From positions 1-64,000 of the forward strand of contig OX596000.1 in assembly GCA_951394045.1 (NCBI GenBank): a stretch of DNA of 64,000 nt. The letters are read 5' to 3'. Made by a program: the position numbers and the translations under genes. The notes beneath the pieces were generated by a model, which was given only the letters and a program-made list of their open reading frames with translations, made no database searches and was not told where the DNA came from. Position 1 is the first letter of the stretch, and every line of letters starts with the position of its first letter. The DNA is from Nitzschia sp. DOCU1. Its lineage: Eukaryota; Bacillariophyta; Bacillariophyceae; Bacillariales; Bacillariaceae. Below, piece after piece: positions 27,378 through 35,870 of this stretch.

Positions 27378-28217
27378 CTATGCGCTTGTAGGCGGTGCTG
27401 TTTGAAAAGGCCGCAGCTCGCACTCGTTCCTATTCCCCGGGCCCCCCGACTCAAGGAGCCTCGCATCCAAATACTTCGGCGAAGAAATGGTTGCTTGCTT
27501 TTTGGACTCGCTCTTCCTTACGAAATCCTGTACAACTTTAGTGGCGGCCTCAAACGTAAGCTCTTCACTAGACTGTCTACGGGTCGGTTTCGACGGCGGC
27601 TCGCCCAATAGACTTCGGATGAAACCACCCTTATTTGAAACAGAAGAATCCTTGTCTCCTGACGATGACTGTGACGGCAGTGCTGGAGGACCACGAGAAC
27701 GGATGCGATGGAGAGCGTTTTGCGTTTTTCGTATCGACAATCGTTCGGATTTCTTCGACTTCTTCCCGCGGCTTTCGCTAAATGAACGTAATGGTAGAAA
27801 CTTTCCTGAGCTCGGACCTTCTTGTCCGACCTCCCATGATTCCTTCTGATCTTCTGCTCCTGTTGACGCGTCAACTTCTAAGTCTACCAGAAGAGTGGCA
27901 CAAGCATCGGTCCAGAGCTCGTTTTCATCCACGCTTCGTCTTCTCTGTGGTTTCCCCAGCGCAGAATCACTCTTGCGCCTCGCCAACAGATTCTCCCCCG
28001 ACCATCGCGAAGGTTTGCCGCCAGAAGTTCCCATTACCCCTTGTCTTACAAAGTCCCGCAAGCTTCTTGATCTGCACCCCATAACCCTATCGTTCAACTT
28101 CAAATCGCGACTCATTGATGACTCCTCTTGAAGGCAAGCCGCATTATCGTTGACGATCTCCACATGCAATCCCGTCGACCCCCCCAGCAGATCCCTGAGG
28201 TATGAATCTAAAGGCAT
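27378..28217 (-). CDS. Hypothetical basic, Ser-rich protein, 279 aa
   Basis: Single exon; start at 28217 (MPLDSYLRDLLGG). Family not recognised. Composition is rich in Ser, Arg and Lys with repeated RRxS/RKS-type sites (ARRKSDSAL, QRRRSVDEN, TRRQSSEEL) that look like basophilic kinase sites. Short motifs such as LRDFVRQGVMG and FIRSLLGEP recur around them. No membrane segment or targeting signal. Mostly disordered, so a phosphorylated regulatory or scaffold protein is a guess. It ends LRPFQTAPPTSA. The continuous open frame in a region of stop-rich sequence and the typical N-terminus support a real gene. Confidence 0.65.
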   Translation of the reverse strand: MPLDSYLRDLLGGSTGLHVEIVNDNAACLQEESSMSRDLKLNDRVMGCRSRSLRDFVRQGVMGTSGGKPSRWSGENLLARRKSDSALGKPQRRRSVDENELWTDACATLLVDLEVDASTGAEDQKESWEVGQEGPSSGKFLPLRSFSESRGKKSKKSERLSIRKTQNALHRIRSRGPPALPSQSSSGDKDSSVSNKGGFIRSLLGEPPSKPTRRQSSEELTFEAATKVVQDFVRKSESKKQATISSPKYLDARLLESGGPGNRNECELRPFQTAPPTSA

Positions 28218-29298
28218 TCTGCGTCCAATAAATTTTACAACCTATGTGCTCTATCCTTGGTTCCTTAATACCTGTCGCTCTTCTTCCAGTATCTACCTTA
28301 CAGTGTAGGGTGTTGTCGTTTGGAAAGTCAATGGAAACTCTTTGCGTCTCGCTATGTTCGATGAATGCGGAAGCCGAGAGGAAAAGCGAAATCCTATCCC
28401 GCCATTTCGCGTCGCCAACAAAAACAGCGAACCAAACGTAATATCGAAAACAGTTGAAATGGCAGCAAGTTTCTACTAGGGAGACCCACGTCGATCCCTC
28501 GATCAGGTACTGAACTGTAAACGCAGAAGCAGACAGGCACTGTCCTTAAGTATTTCTATTTAAATCAATCGGCGTCTGACCCTCATAAAATATCCAAAAG
28601 ACCTGGTTTCATATCCTTTTTCGATGGTATTATTTCCGAAAAAGCCTGTGTGACATTTAAGGAAGAACCGTAACGAATGCATTTCTCCCGAAATTCGCGT
28701 TGGGCAATAGTATGATAATATTTGAATGTCCGAAGCGCAGACCTTTTATTGCAGAATTCCTACCAGGTACTACATTGACACCGTAATAAGTGCAGCATTG
28801 AAAGAACAATACACCAATTCAAGTTTGTTAAATGTAGAATCTTGAGTGTCTCTCTTCTGGTCACACTGCACAGCCATTTCTGTCAAGGGCTCTATTCAGA
28901 TCGAATAATATGAGGAATAGCGGTAAGCGTGCTGGCGCAGCGGAGTGAAGAGCCCCTCTTCGTTTGTTGTCGCCGGCCGGCCGCGGAACCCCCCAAAGCG
29001 ATCAAGATCACGTTCAGAAGTGCATGCGCGGCGCGGATGACCCAAAGTCGGCGTCCAAAGATATCAAAGCGCCTTATACCCGATCTATCACCTCTGGGAA
29101 TGCCACCACAACCCAACCTCTCTCCAAGGTCGGCTCTGCTTCAAAGCTTATTGGAATTAAACTATTCTGCGCAAACAGTTTTAGTCCATTTCATCTGATT
29201 GGGATCGACAGACAGAGAAATCTTAACTAAGGTATCTCCTTGGAATCGTTGTTGGAAGGAAGTCGTATCTTTTTGTGACTTTTGTGTGACCCAACAAA
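28218..29298. other. Intergenic, about 1.1 kb
   Basis: AT-rich in 28500-28880, no frames with coding character, no RNA gene recognised. The last 60 bp before 29299 are T-rich and may hold the promoter of the next gene. Confidence 0.5.
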
Positions 29299-29818
29299 AT
29301 GCCAGTCCAGTTTGATGTCCCCGATAACGCACCTACCCGTCGTTCTACCCGCGTTTCCCTCGCCGATGTGAAGGATATGTTCAACACGCCTGAGGGAAAG
29401 AAGTTAATCCGCGATAGCATGACGCTCAAGCCCATTTCCAAGGAGAAACGACGACAGGAATTAGATCGCCTCAGGAAGTCGTTCGCCCTTGAAGAAGACG
29501 ACGTATCGAATTTGAAGAGCTGTTTGATCGTGAAGAAAACGACAGGTGCTATCGATCACATTAAGTGGAGAGAATCAAAGGTTTTGGTCGAGGAATTCCG
29601 GATTTCCAAAGTTCGAGCATCGTGCTGGGATGACTGTTTTTACACAGAGGTCAGTGCAGTGGGTCCTTCGAAAATTGACATGTATTGTTTCGTACCTACA
29701 AAGTCCTCACAGCATTGTTCGCTTGCTTTTACTCTGTAACTTGCAGGACGAGTTGGCCGATTTCAAGTACCAAGCTTTCATGGAAGAATGTGGTCTGGAT
29801 CCCGAGGAATTCGACTAA
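29299..29818 (+). CDS. Small conserved-type protein, 140 aa, two exons
   Basis: Exons 29299-29649 and 29747-29818 join in frame over a 97-bp GTCAGT...TTGCAG intron. Family not recognised. The N-terminus (MPVQFDVPDNAPTRRSTRVS) is disordered. Residues 20-70 are a charged helix (LADVKDMFNTPEGKKLIRDS, then EKRRQELDRLRKSF). The end, WDDCFYTE-DELADFKYQAF, spans the splice site and resembles a short acidic motif with an aromatic pair before an E-x3-F helix, seen at the ends of many diatom proteins. Soluble, no targeting signal. Without splicing the frame runs into unrelated residues and ends at 29739. Confidence 0.75.
29650..29746 (+). other. Intron of the 140-aa gene
   Basis: 97 bp, GTCAGT donor, pyrimidine-rich tract and TTGCAG acceptor, phase 0. 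Confidence 0.85.
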
Positions 29819-30118
29819 TCTTCATGTAATGCCGTCTTGGCGGAGGGGCTTGCGATGAAATAGAAAATGACGGAGGTCGTAATGCCGATTCGGGGATAGT
29901 TGCCTTTCTGGTGCGATGCAAAGAAGCCACCTTGAAGTTATTGGAATTATTGTAGGGCAGGCGTGAGAGAGGTATTTGAATCGGTGGGGGTGCGTCGGCT
30001 CGCCGCTTCACGACACGTTCATTTGCATAATTTTCTAAAACAAAGACTATCATCTTTATCTCTTAGGGCTTTAGGTATTATCTGAAGAGTGGTAAGAAAG
30101 CACGAAGTCACTTTTGCT

Positions 30119-30724
30119 TCAAGCAGTAAACGTGTCTCCTTTCCAAAGCCCGTGCAGATTGCAAAAGATGTATGGAGTCAACCGGGCCCCCTTGGGCACT
30201 CCACAGGTCAAACTTGGCGGAGAAGGTTCTGTAGCGGGCAGAACTTTTGCCACAGCGACCTCTCCTGAACTTTCTTCTTTGAGCCAAATGGCCTGTATCC
30301 AATGCGGCTTTTCGGCATCCATAACATGCGGCACCACTACTTCTACCATGCTCAGGTCTGGTTTGCCCGCGCTCCTAATGCTAACCTTGGGCAGGTGCTT
30401 TTCTGGTGCACCATTGGAATTGGCGGAATCGCCAAACTCTTTTTCCAGTGCCAACATTTGTTTCGTGATGTCGGCAGCCAAGGCAGGGGATGCTCCACTA
30501 GCCAATGCAGCTGCCAGGAACGATCCAGTTAAGGCAGCATTGACTGCCTCACGGCGAGAGAAGCCGGGTGAGTCTTCGCCATCACTATGCAAAGGGCTCA
30601 TAGCGAAGCAAGTCGGCGGCCCATTCGTAGCTATATTGCGTCGTAAATCGGAAAGCTGAAAGGCGGTGGCTCTCTCTGACAAGTTCCACCACGATATCGC
30701 TAGAAGAACGAAGATTGAACGCAT
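30119..30724 (-). CDS. Thylakoid-lumen superoxide reductase-like (desulfoferrodoxin family) protein
   Basis: 201 aa. Seen: a signal peptide with the diatom plastid motif ATAF at 19-22; a Ser/Arg transit region; a twin-arginine lumen signal (SRREAVNAAL, hydrophobic stretch, ASPALA-A cleavage near 84); then a superoxide reductase domain. All five ligands of its iron centre are present: H110 (in EKHLP, with the catalytic Glu and Lys), H133, H141, C188 and H191 (CNLHGLW). Superoxide reductases reduce superoxide to peroxide at a mononuclear Fe(His)4Cys site without making oxygen. The N-terminal desulforedoxin domain of the two-iron class is absent. Tat export of a folded iron protein into the lumen fits. 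Inferred role: removing superoxide near the photosystems. Divergent from a Cys-rich gene. Confidence 0.88.
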   Translation of the reverse strand: MRSIFVLLAISWWNLSERATAFQLSDLRRNIATNGPPTCFAMSPLHSDGEDSPGFSRREAVNAALTGSFLAAALASGASPALAADITKQMLALEKEFGDSANSNGAPEKHLPKVSIRSAGKPDLSMVEVVVPHVMDAEKPHWIQAIWLKEESSGEVAVAKVLPATEPSPPSLTCGVPKGARLTPYIFCNLHGLWKGDTFTA

Positions 30725-31097
30725 TTTCTTGGACGAAGGCTAAGATCTGACTCTACGTTTATGGAACCTCCTCCTTGGATTGTTGGAAACTAATGTTTGA
30801 ACGGTCTCCTGAGGATGGGTGTCACCATTTCCGTGCAACCATCTGGAGAGTCGTCTTGAAGTGAGAGAAAGTGTCCAGCAATCAAAGATCGTATCTTTGA
30901 CTAATGCGATCTTATGGGTGGGTATGCGCGCAACGGAGACCGACGCGCTCGCCCAAAATTTGGCGGGAAACCACCTTGGTCCCGAATGCCTTTTCGTCCC
31001 CTCCATTTCAACGATTGCCATTTCTGCTTCCGCCTTGCTTTCCGACACCACGTGCAGCACAATCTATTCTGAAGTACCCAGTTTAAGCAGGCTGAAA
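30725..31097. other. Divergent intergenic
   Basis: 373 bp between the superoxide reductase-like gene and the next plus-strand gene. The downstream frame is open upstream to 30819, but that part lacks a signal peptide and is taken as leader. No motif stands out. Confidence 0.5.
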
Positions 31098-32477
31098 ATG
31101 GATATCAAGCGCTTGTTTCACGTTAATACCATTCTTTGGTTATGTGGTCAGATTATTGCTCAGCCGCCACCTCCATGTTTGGCCTGTCCCGATGGGTCCG
31201 AGCCACTTGTAACCACAGACTTGCTGGACGAAAGTCGTTTTGGCCCTGATGTGTCTTGCGAAACGCTGGTTAGCGATGCGCAAAATCTAGATGTCGATAC
31301 CGATGAGTGCAATTCACTGCAATTGACTGCCCTACAAGGGGGCTGTTGCTCGAGTTCTTTGGGGTCTCGTTGCACCTTGTGTCCCGATGGCTTGGAAGAT
31401 CTAGCTTTCCCGTTGCGCCTCTTGCCATCTCCATTCGAAGGTGCAAGCGATGTTTCTTGTATTAATATTCTCCGCAACGAAAGCATAGAAACAGAGTTTC
31501 TCATCGACTTTGAGGGAGAGGCGGGAGTTTGCAACAATACGCGGCTTCGTCGTTCGGCAGGATACTGTGGGTGTCCGAAAGTTACGGGCGTCTGCGAACT
31601 CTGCAGCGAGGGAGCTTTGCTGCCAGACCAGGTCTTTTCGCTGACAAAGTCTGTGTGTAGTGACATTGCCTATGAGTTCTCCCTTTTGCCATTTGGGCAA
31701 TGCTCTCAGTCAAATAATGATTCCAACTCCATGGCAGGATTCGACGCTGCGGCATTTTGCTGTTCCGACGTTCCCAAACCCGACCAATGCAACTTATGCT
31801 CGGTTCGAGAGGAACTGGTAGACGTCCGAGCCGTAACAACGGCGTCGTATGGTGAAGTAACTTGTGCCGACCTACAGGAGGCGGCAAGCTACGCTAGCAC
31901 CAATTCCGCTTGCCAGGCCCTACAACAGGAATCCGGTGGTCTCTGCTGTGTGGAGCTTTCAAATGTAAATCCTTGTGAACTCATCTGCCCCGATGGTTCC
32001 ACACCGCCCGACTTATTCAAGAAAGATCCTCTCACCGGGCACAGTTGCCAAAGTTTGGCATTAGAGTTTGCCAAGTTTTCTGATGATGAATGTGGAGAGG
32101 CGGCAGTAGCTGTTGGATTTGATGCCGTCGCATTTTGTTGCCCTGGAGTGGAGCCACAAGATAAGTGTGCGATTTGCAGTGTCGACGAAGAACTGCTATA
32201 TCCTGAACGCGTACTATTTTCGTTCGAGGAGCAGTCTTGTGCTTCATTGTCTTCCGCTGTGAGCTATCTACTCGGGGATGCATGCCAACGTATTCTAGAC
32301 GACTCCCGTGCCAAACGAAACTGCCAATGCCGGCCCAATATTCTACCCACCCCACCACCAGCTGGAGTGCCTAATCGAGCCAATGGAGGAGGCAGTGGGG
32401 CTTTCTCACTCGGCTCTTGGCAAAGTTTCCAGGTTTCACTTCTGGGAACATCCCTACTTTTTTGGATCATCCTTTAG
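31098..32477 (+). CDS. Secreted Cys-rich repeat protein A, probably membrane-anchored
   Basis: 459 aa from the ATG at 31098, which begins a signal peptide (MDIKRLFHVNTILWLCGQII); the same frame is open to 30819, but those 93 residues would bury the signal. The mature part is about five or six diverged modules of 60-80 residues, each with CxLC(P/S)xG or C-x2-CPDG, a C-x(20-30)-C-x2-L helix and a closing CC or C-x-C (GGCCSSS, AFCCSDVPK, GLCCVELSN, AFCCPGVEP). The C-terminus (SFQVSLLGTSLLFWIIL) is a membrane or GPI-anchor signal after a Gly/Ser stretch. Function unknown; the extracellular position is inferred. The neighbour at 32932 is a paralogue, so this is a small tandem family. Confidence 0.82.
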   Translation: MDIKRLFHVNTILWLCGQIIAQPPPPCLACPDGSEPLVTTDLLDESRFGPDVSCETLVSDAQNLDVDTDECNSLQLTALQGGCCSSSLGSRCTLCPDGLEDLAFPLRLLPSPFEGASDVSCINILRNESIETEFLIDFEGEAGVCNNTRLRRSAGYCGCPKVTGVCELCSEGALLPDQVFSLTKSVCSDIAYEFSLLPFGQCSQSNNDSNSMAGFDAAAFCCSDVPKPDQCNLCSVREELVDVRAVTTASYGEVTCADLQEAASYASTNSACQALQQESGGLCCVELSNVNPCELICPDGSTPPDLFKKDPLTGHSCQSLALEFAKFSDDECGEAAVAVGFDAVAFCCPGVEPQDKCAICSVDEELLYPERVLFSFEEQSCASLSSAVSYLLGDACQRILDDSRAKRNCQCRPNILPTPPPAGVPNRANGGGSGAFSLGSWQSFQVSLLGTSLLFWIIL

Positions 32478-32931
32478 TAGATACGACAAGCAAAAGATAG
32501 CTGCCCATGGGGGGCTCAACTGTCTGTACAAATATCTAATGTGTGCTCTGAAAGATTCCCTTTGACTCTAGTCTTTTGGATAAACAATAAGTCATAGCTG
32601 CATAACTACCGGTACTGCAGAGATGAATACGCATCCATGAAAGGGTGAACTTCCCCCTTTTCCCGCCCCCTTCTAAAAATGGTGGTGTCATCCACTTCGC
32701 ACGACCGCGCTCCCCACGATCATTGATCTTTTCCTCATAACTGTAGACAGAAGATAGAGTCCGCCCTGTTAGATTTTGGCACGATATCTAGCATCCGGAA
32801 CCGAAGCCAAAATCCACTTTTTTGAATGACCGGCCGACACACCCTCTCGCCACAGGCACAACTCAATCAACACCATTTGTCATCCCGACCCAAACATTGC
32901 CTATTCGTAACCTCCTCTTTAGTGAAGAACC
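32478..32931. other. Intergenic between the two Cys-rich paralogues
   Basis: No gene. ACTTCCCCCTTTTCCCGCCCCC near 32650 is pyrimidine-rich. The final bases before the ATG at 32932 are GAAGAACC. Confidence 0.5.
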
Positions 32932-33906
32932 ATGATGTTTCGTACCGGTGCCTTGCTTCTCAGTTTCGCTGCCGCCCGTGTGAATGGGCAAACTGGCGCG
33001 GGCATTTCCCAGCCGGATCCAAATGACCCTTGTACGGTTTGTTTTGATTCACAAACCCCCGTCACGGATCCCACTTTCAAGTATTTCAATCAGCCAACGG
33101 AGACGACATGCCAGGGCATCATCGATGGTGTTGCAGCAGCTTCAACCACCCAGGGCACTGAAACTTGCAAGAATTATCAGTTGGCGGCCTTCCAGCTAGG
33201 ATGCTGCGGCAGTCCTCCTTACGAGTACTGTCCGGTCTGCCCTGATGGCAGCGACTTTACACGCTCCAACGAAATTCCATTTGGAACAGCAGAAGTTACC
33301 ACCTGTGCCGAAAACCTTTATCGTCCCGCCAGCTATAATGGTATCTTTAAGGAAGGAATTTGTTCAGATACTGTTATTCAGCGGGGAGCTTTCTATTGTG
33401 ATTGCCCCGGCGTTGAACAACAGTGTTCGTTGTGTAAGGATGGAAGTCCTCCGGGCAACCCTGATCGTGGCGAAGCTTGGGTCACAAACTCGAACTGCGA
33501 AGGTTTGGCCTTCCTCATCTCGCTTTTCACCGCTGAGGAGTGTGAGGGTAGTAGAGACAATTATGGAGTGGACTTTGCCCACTTCTGCTTATGCCCGAAT
33601 CACACGAAGGCAGTGGAAGAAGAATGCAGCATGTGTGAGGGCGGTATTGCCAACCCCGACTATACATACACGAGTGAAGGTGACGCTTTTACGCGAACTT
33701 GCGCACAAGCTGACGACTTTGCGAAATCGATCACCCGTGAGAACATTTGCATGACTTTGATGCAAGGGGTCTTGGATAAGGGCTGCAAGTGCAATTCAGG
33801 AGGTCCTGTCTTTAAGGTTCCTGATGAGAGCGGAGCAATCAGTTTGGGATCCACCTTGTCAGCAATTGCGATGCTTTCCCTGGTCTTGAAGGGATTGCTT
33901 GCCTAG
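32932..33906 (+). CDS. Secreted Cys-rich repeat protein B, probably membrane-anchored
   Basis: 324 aa. A signal peptide (MMFRTGALLLSFAAARVNGQ) is followed by about four modules like those of protein A: CTVCFDSQTP, CPVCPDGSDF, CSLCKDGSPP and CSMCEGGIAN each open a unit that ends in GCCG, FYCDCPGVE, FCLCPNH or GCKCN. The C-terminus GAISLGSTLSAIAMLSLVLKGLL parallels protein A (GAFSLGSWQSF...), again a membrane or GPI-anchor signal. Same strand and order as A, 454 bp apart, so tandem duplication and divergence is inferred. The start has the A-rich context typical here; a second Met follows directly. No catalytic motif; role unknown. Confidence 0.85.
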   Translation: MMFRTGALLLSFAAARVNGQTGAGISQPDPNDPCTVCFDSQTPVTDPTFKYFNQPTETTCQGIIDGVAAASTTQGTETCKNYQLAAFQLGCCGSPPYEYCPVCPDGSDFTRSNEIPFGTAEVTTCAENLYRPASYNGIFKEGICSDTVIQRGAFYCDCPGVEQQCSLCKDGSPPGNPDRGEAWVTNSNCEGLAFLISLFTAEECEGSRDNYGVDFAHFCLCPNHTKAVEEECSMCEGGIANPDYTYTSEGDAFTRTCAQADDFAKSITRENICMTLMQGVLDKGCKCNSGGPVFKVPDESGAISLGSTLSAIAMLSLVLKGLLA

Positions 33907-34577
33907 GCGGCGGGCTAATGTAGGGTATAGATGTTATGCGGAGAGTCATGTCAATGGAATCAAATGTTTAATCGAACTAAAGCGTTTTCATAGGTGTTGT
34001 CGTTGGTCCAGTTATTTATTTTGATCGTGGGCTTGTGTGGAAATCAGGCAAGGTTCAAGATATGTCGTCGACTGGTCAAATCAACATGAGAATGATTTTA
34101 TGCATGCATCCTTGAGAATACAATTGTATAACATTGCGAGTAATGACACTTTTGGCCGCTTGGACATGAGAAGGATAGAATGAAAGTCTGATGCGGGACG
34201 TTACTGCTACTTGGAAGCAACGAGCTCGAATCCAATGTAACCTGCCAATACGGGTAACCAAATTGATTCCATATCGCTGCCTCGGTAAGAGCAATACCAG
34301 AAACATGAAAAGCAAAGACTTTCACTCTCAATCATTGTGATTCGTGCAATTGAAGGAGAAAGTGCAGGTATCTACGTACTCTCGTGGGCTATCTGGTGTA
34401 AGCCGGAGTCCTACATTGGCTAATACACTTCCGAACACCGATGAGTGATGACATCCGTACCATCAAAACTACTATTCTGAAAGCTTCGGACGGCATGTCA
34501 CTTTCGTCTCGGAAGAGACAAGAAAACAACAATGAGAATGATCTATTAGTTCGGTCCAACTACTTGCACATCTTTTC
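33907..34577. other. Intergenic, tail-to-tail
   Basis: 671 bp between the Cys-rich gene B and the uL15 stop. No gene or repeat recognised. Confidence 0.5.
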
Positions 34578-35213
34578 CTAAGCTTCAATCACAGCACCGG
34601 TGGAAGCCTTCAAAAGTTCGCACTTTCCTCCAGCAGCCTCAATGGCAGCTCGTGCGGACTTGGTGAAAGCGTGAGCTTGCACCGTAATGTCCTTGGCAGT
34701 GAATTCTTCTCGTCCAACAACGATCTTGTGGACGTTGTGCTTGGACTTGTTGATTATCTTGGACTCAAAAAGGGAGTCGACTGAGGTAAAAATAGCGCAA
34801 AAGTTAGGTTGAGGAACCAATCGAATTTTCCAGGGAAGCGGCGTGAGATACTTACAGTTGACAGTGCTTCCTGGGGCAGCGCCGTTCAATGCATCCAATT
34901 TGATAAGATTGTATTCCTTCTTAGTATGTCCTGGTCCCAGGGGCTTTCCAGTAAACTTGGGCAGACGTCTGTAAAGCGGAGTCTGTCCTCCCTCAAATCC
35001 CGGACGAACCGAATTTCCGCCTCGTGACTTTTGACCACGCATTCCAAAACCGCAAGTGGCACCTTGTCCAGCGGCAATACCACGTCCCTTTCTCGTTTTG
35101 GCGGGACGAGAGCCAGGAGCAGGCTTGAGGGTGTCGACACGGAATTCAAAGTTTTCCAAGTCGTTAATGCCACTCTCGTCAGCTTGCCGACGCTTCCAGT
35201 CAAAGATCTTCAT
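34578..35213 (-). CDS. rpl15: Plastid-type ribosomal protein uL15, 5' end disturbed
   Basis: Exons 35213-34856 and 34780-34578 (75-bp GTAAGT...CTCAG intron) give 186 aa from the ATG at 35213. Landmarks: [58 protein letters not shown], typical of bacterial/plastid L15, a large-subunit protein that organises 23S rRNA. Upstream of this ATG the frame stays open for 19 codons, reading a Ser/Arg transit-like stretch ([18 protein letters not shown]) with no Met. It meets a stop only just past 35271, where the duplicated segment begins. The expected signal peptide is therefore missing at the junction. Either the gene is truncated or the assembly joins unrelated sequence here. Confidence 0.9.
   Translation of the reverse strand: MKIFDWKRRQADESGINDLENFEFRVDTLKPAPGSRPAKTRKGRGIAAGQGATCGFGMRGQKSRGGNSVRPGFEGGQTPLYRRLPKFTGKPLGPGHTKKEYNLIKLDALNGAAPGSTVNCKYLTPLPWKIRLVPQPNFCAIFTSVDSLFESKIINKSKHNVHKIVVGREEFTAKDITVQAHAFTKSARAAIEAAGGKCELLKASTGAVIEA
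34781..34855 (-). other. Intron of uL15
   Basis: 75 bp on the minus strand, GTAAGT donor and ACCTCAG acceptor, phase 1; removal restores STVNFDSLFES. Confidence 0.88.
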
Positions 35214-35328
35214 ACTAAGCGACGAGGTGGACTTGGGGACCGATGTCAGGGCGCTTGAGCGCGGGACATTTCGTTAATCGCATGGGTCATCTAGAAACCT
35301 GGAGTGGTTCCAGTATCCTGGTACAATG

Positions 35329-35354
35329 TCTACACAGCATGTACGCTGTGTAGA
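35329..35354. promoter_or_regulatory. Perfect inverted repeat (copy 2)
   Basis: TCTACACAGC-ATGTAC-GCTGTGTAGA, same as at 15134, about 520 bp before the surface-protein gene. Confidence 0.45.
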
Positions 35355-35870
35355 ACCTACGCAAAAGTGTACTGCTCCGCAAAACCGAAGATGCAGACCA
35401 TCCATAGTGGGCTTCCATCGCCTCGGATGGCAAGCGGATCTTTGCTGTGAGAAAAAATTGCGCACCCTTTTCTGGTAGTGATGCTACACAGCGTGTACAG
35501 GGCAGTTTTTGCGTAGACGCGTGTAGAAAAATGTACTGGCCCGCACAACGGAGGATGCCGCCGTTCCATTGCATACACTATCGCTTGTGGGAGTCATGAC
35601 CATGGCGAGCAGAAGGCGGGGAAGGAAATCTGCAGGGCGGGCTTAATGTACCTTGAAAAATGGGACGATAAATGCTTGGAAAAGTTCTTTTCTCCTGCCC
35701 TCTTGGGTAATAGCCCTTCTCGAGCGCCGGTTTTGTTCTTTGGCGTTTCGATTGACACATGGCAATGATGCCTTTTCTCCGCATCGAAGTGCTTCCTCAT
35801 CCCCCATCGATAGAGCACACATCGCCAAGCAAGGAATCGCTTAGACAGAGCCTTTTTCTTTCTGTTGAGG

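Noticed and set aside
28880..29240. Possible small gene or RNA in the region around 28.9-29.2 kb
   Set aside because: Frames in several phases without typical composition, and no tRNA-like fold recognised.
30819..31097. Longer N-terminus for Cys-rich protein A
   Set aside because: It would bury an evident signal peptide starting at 31098.
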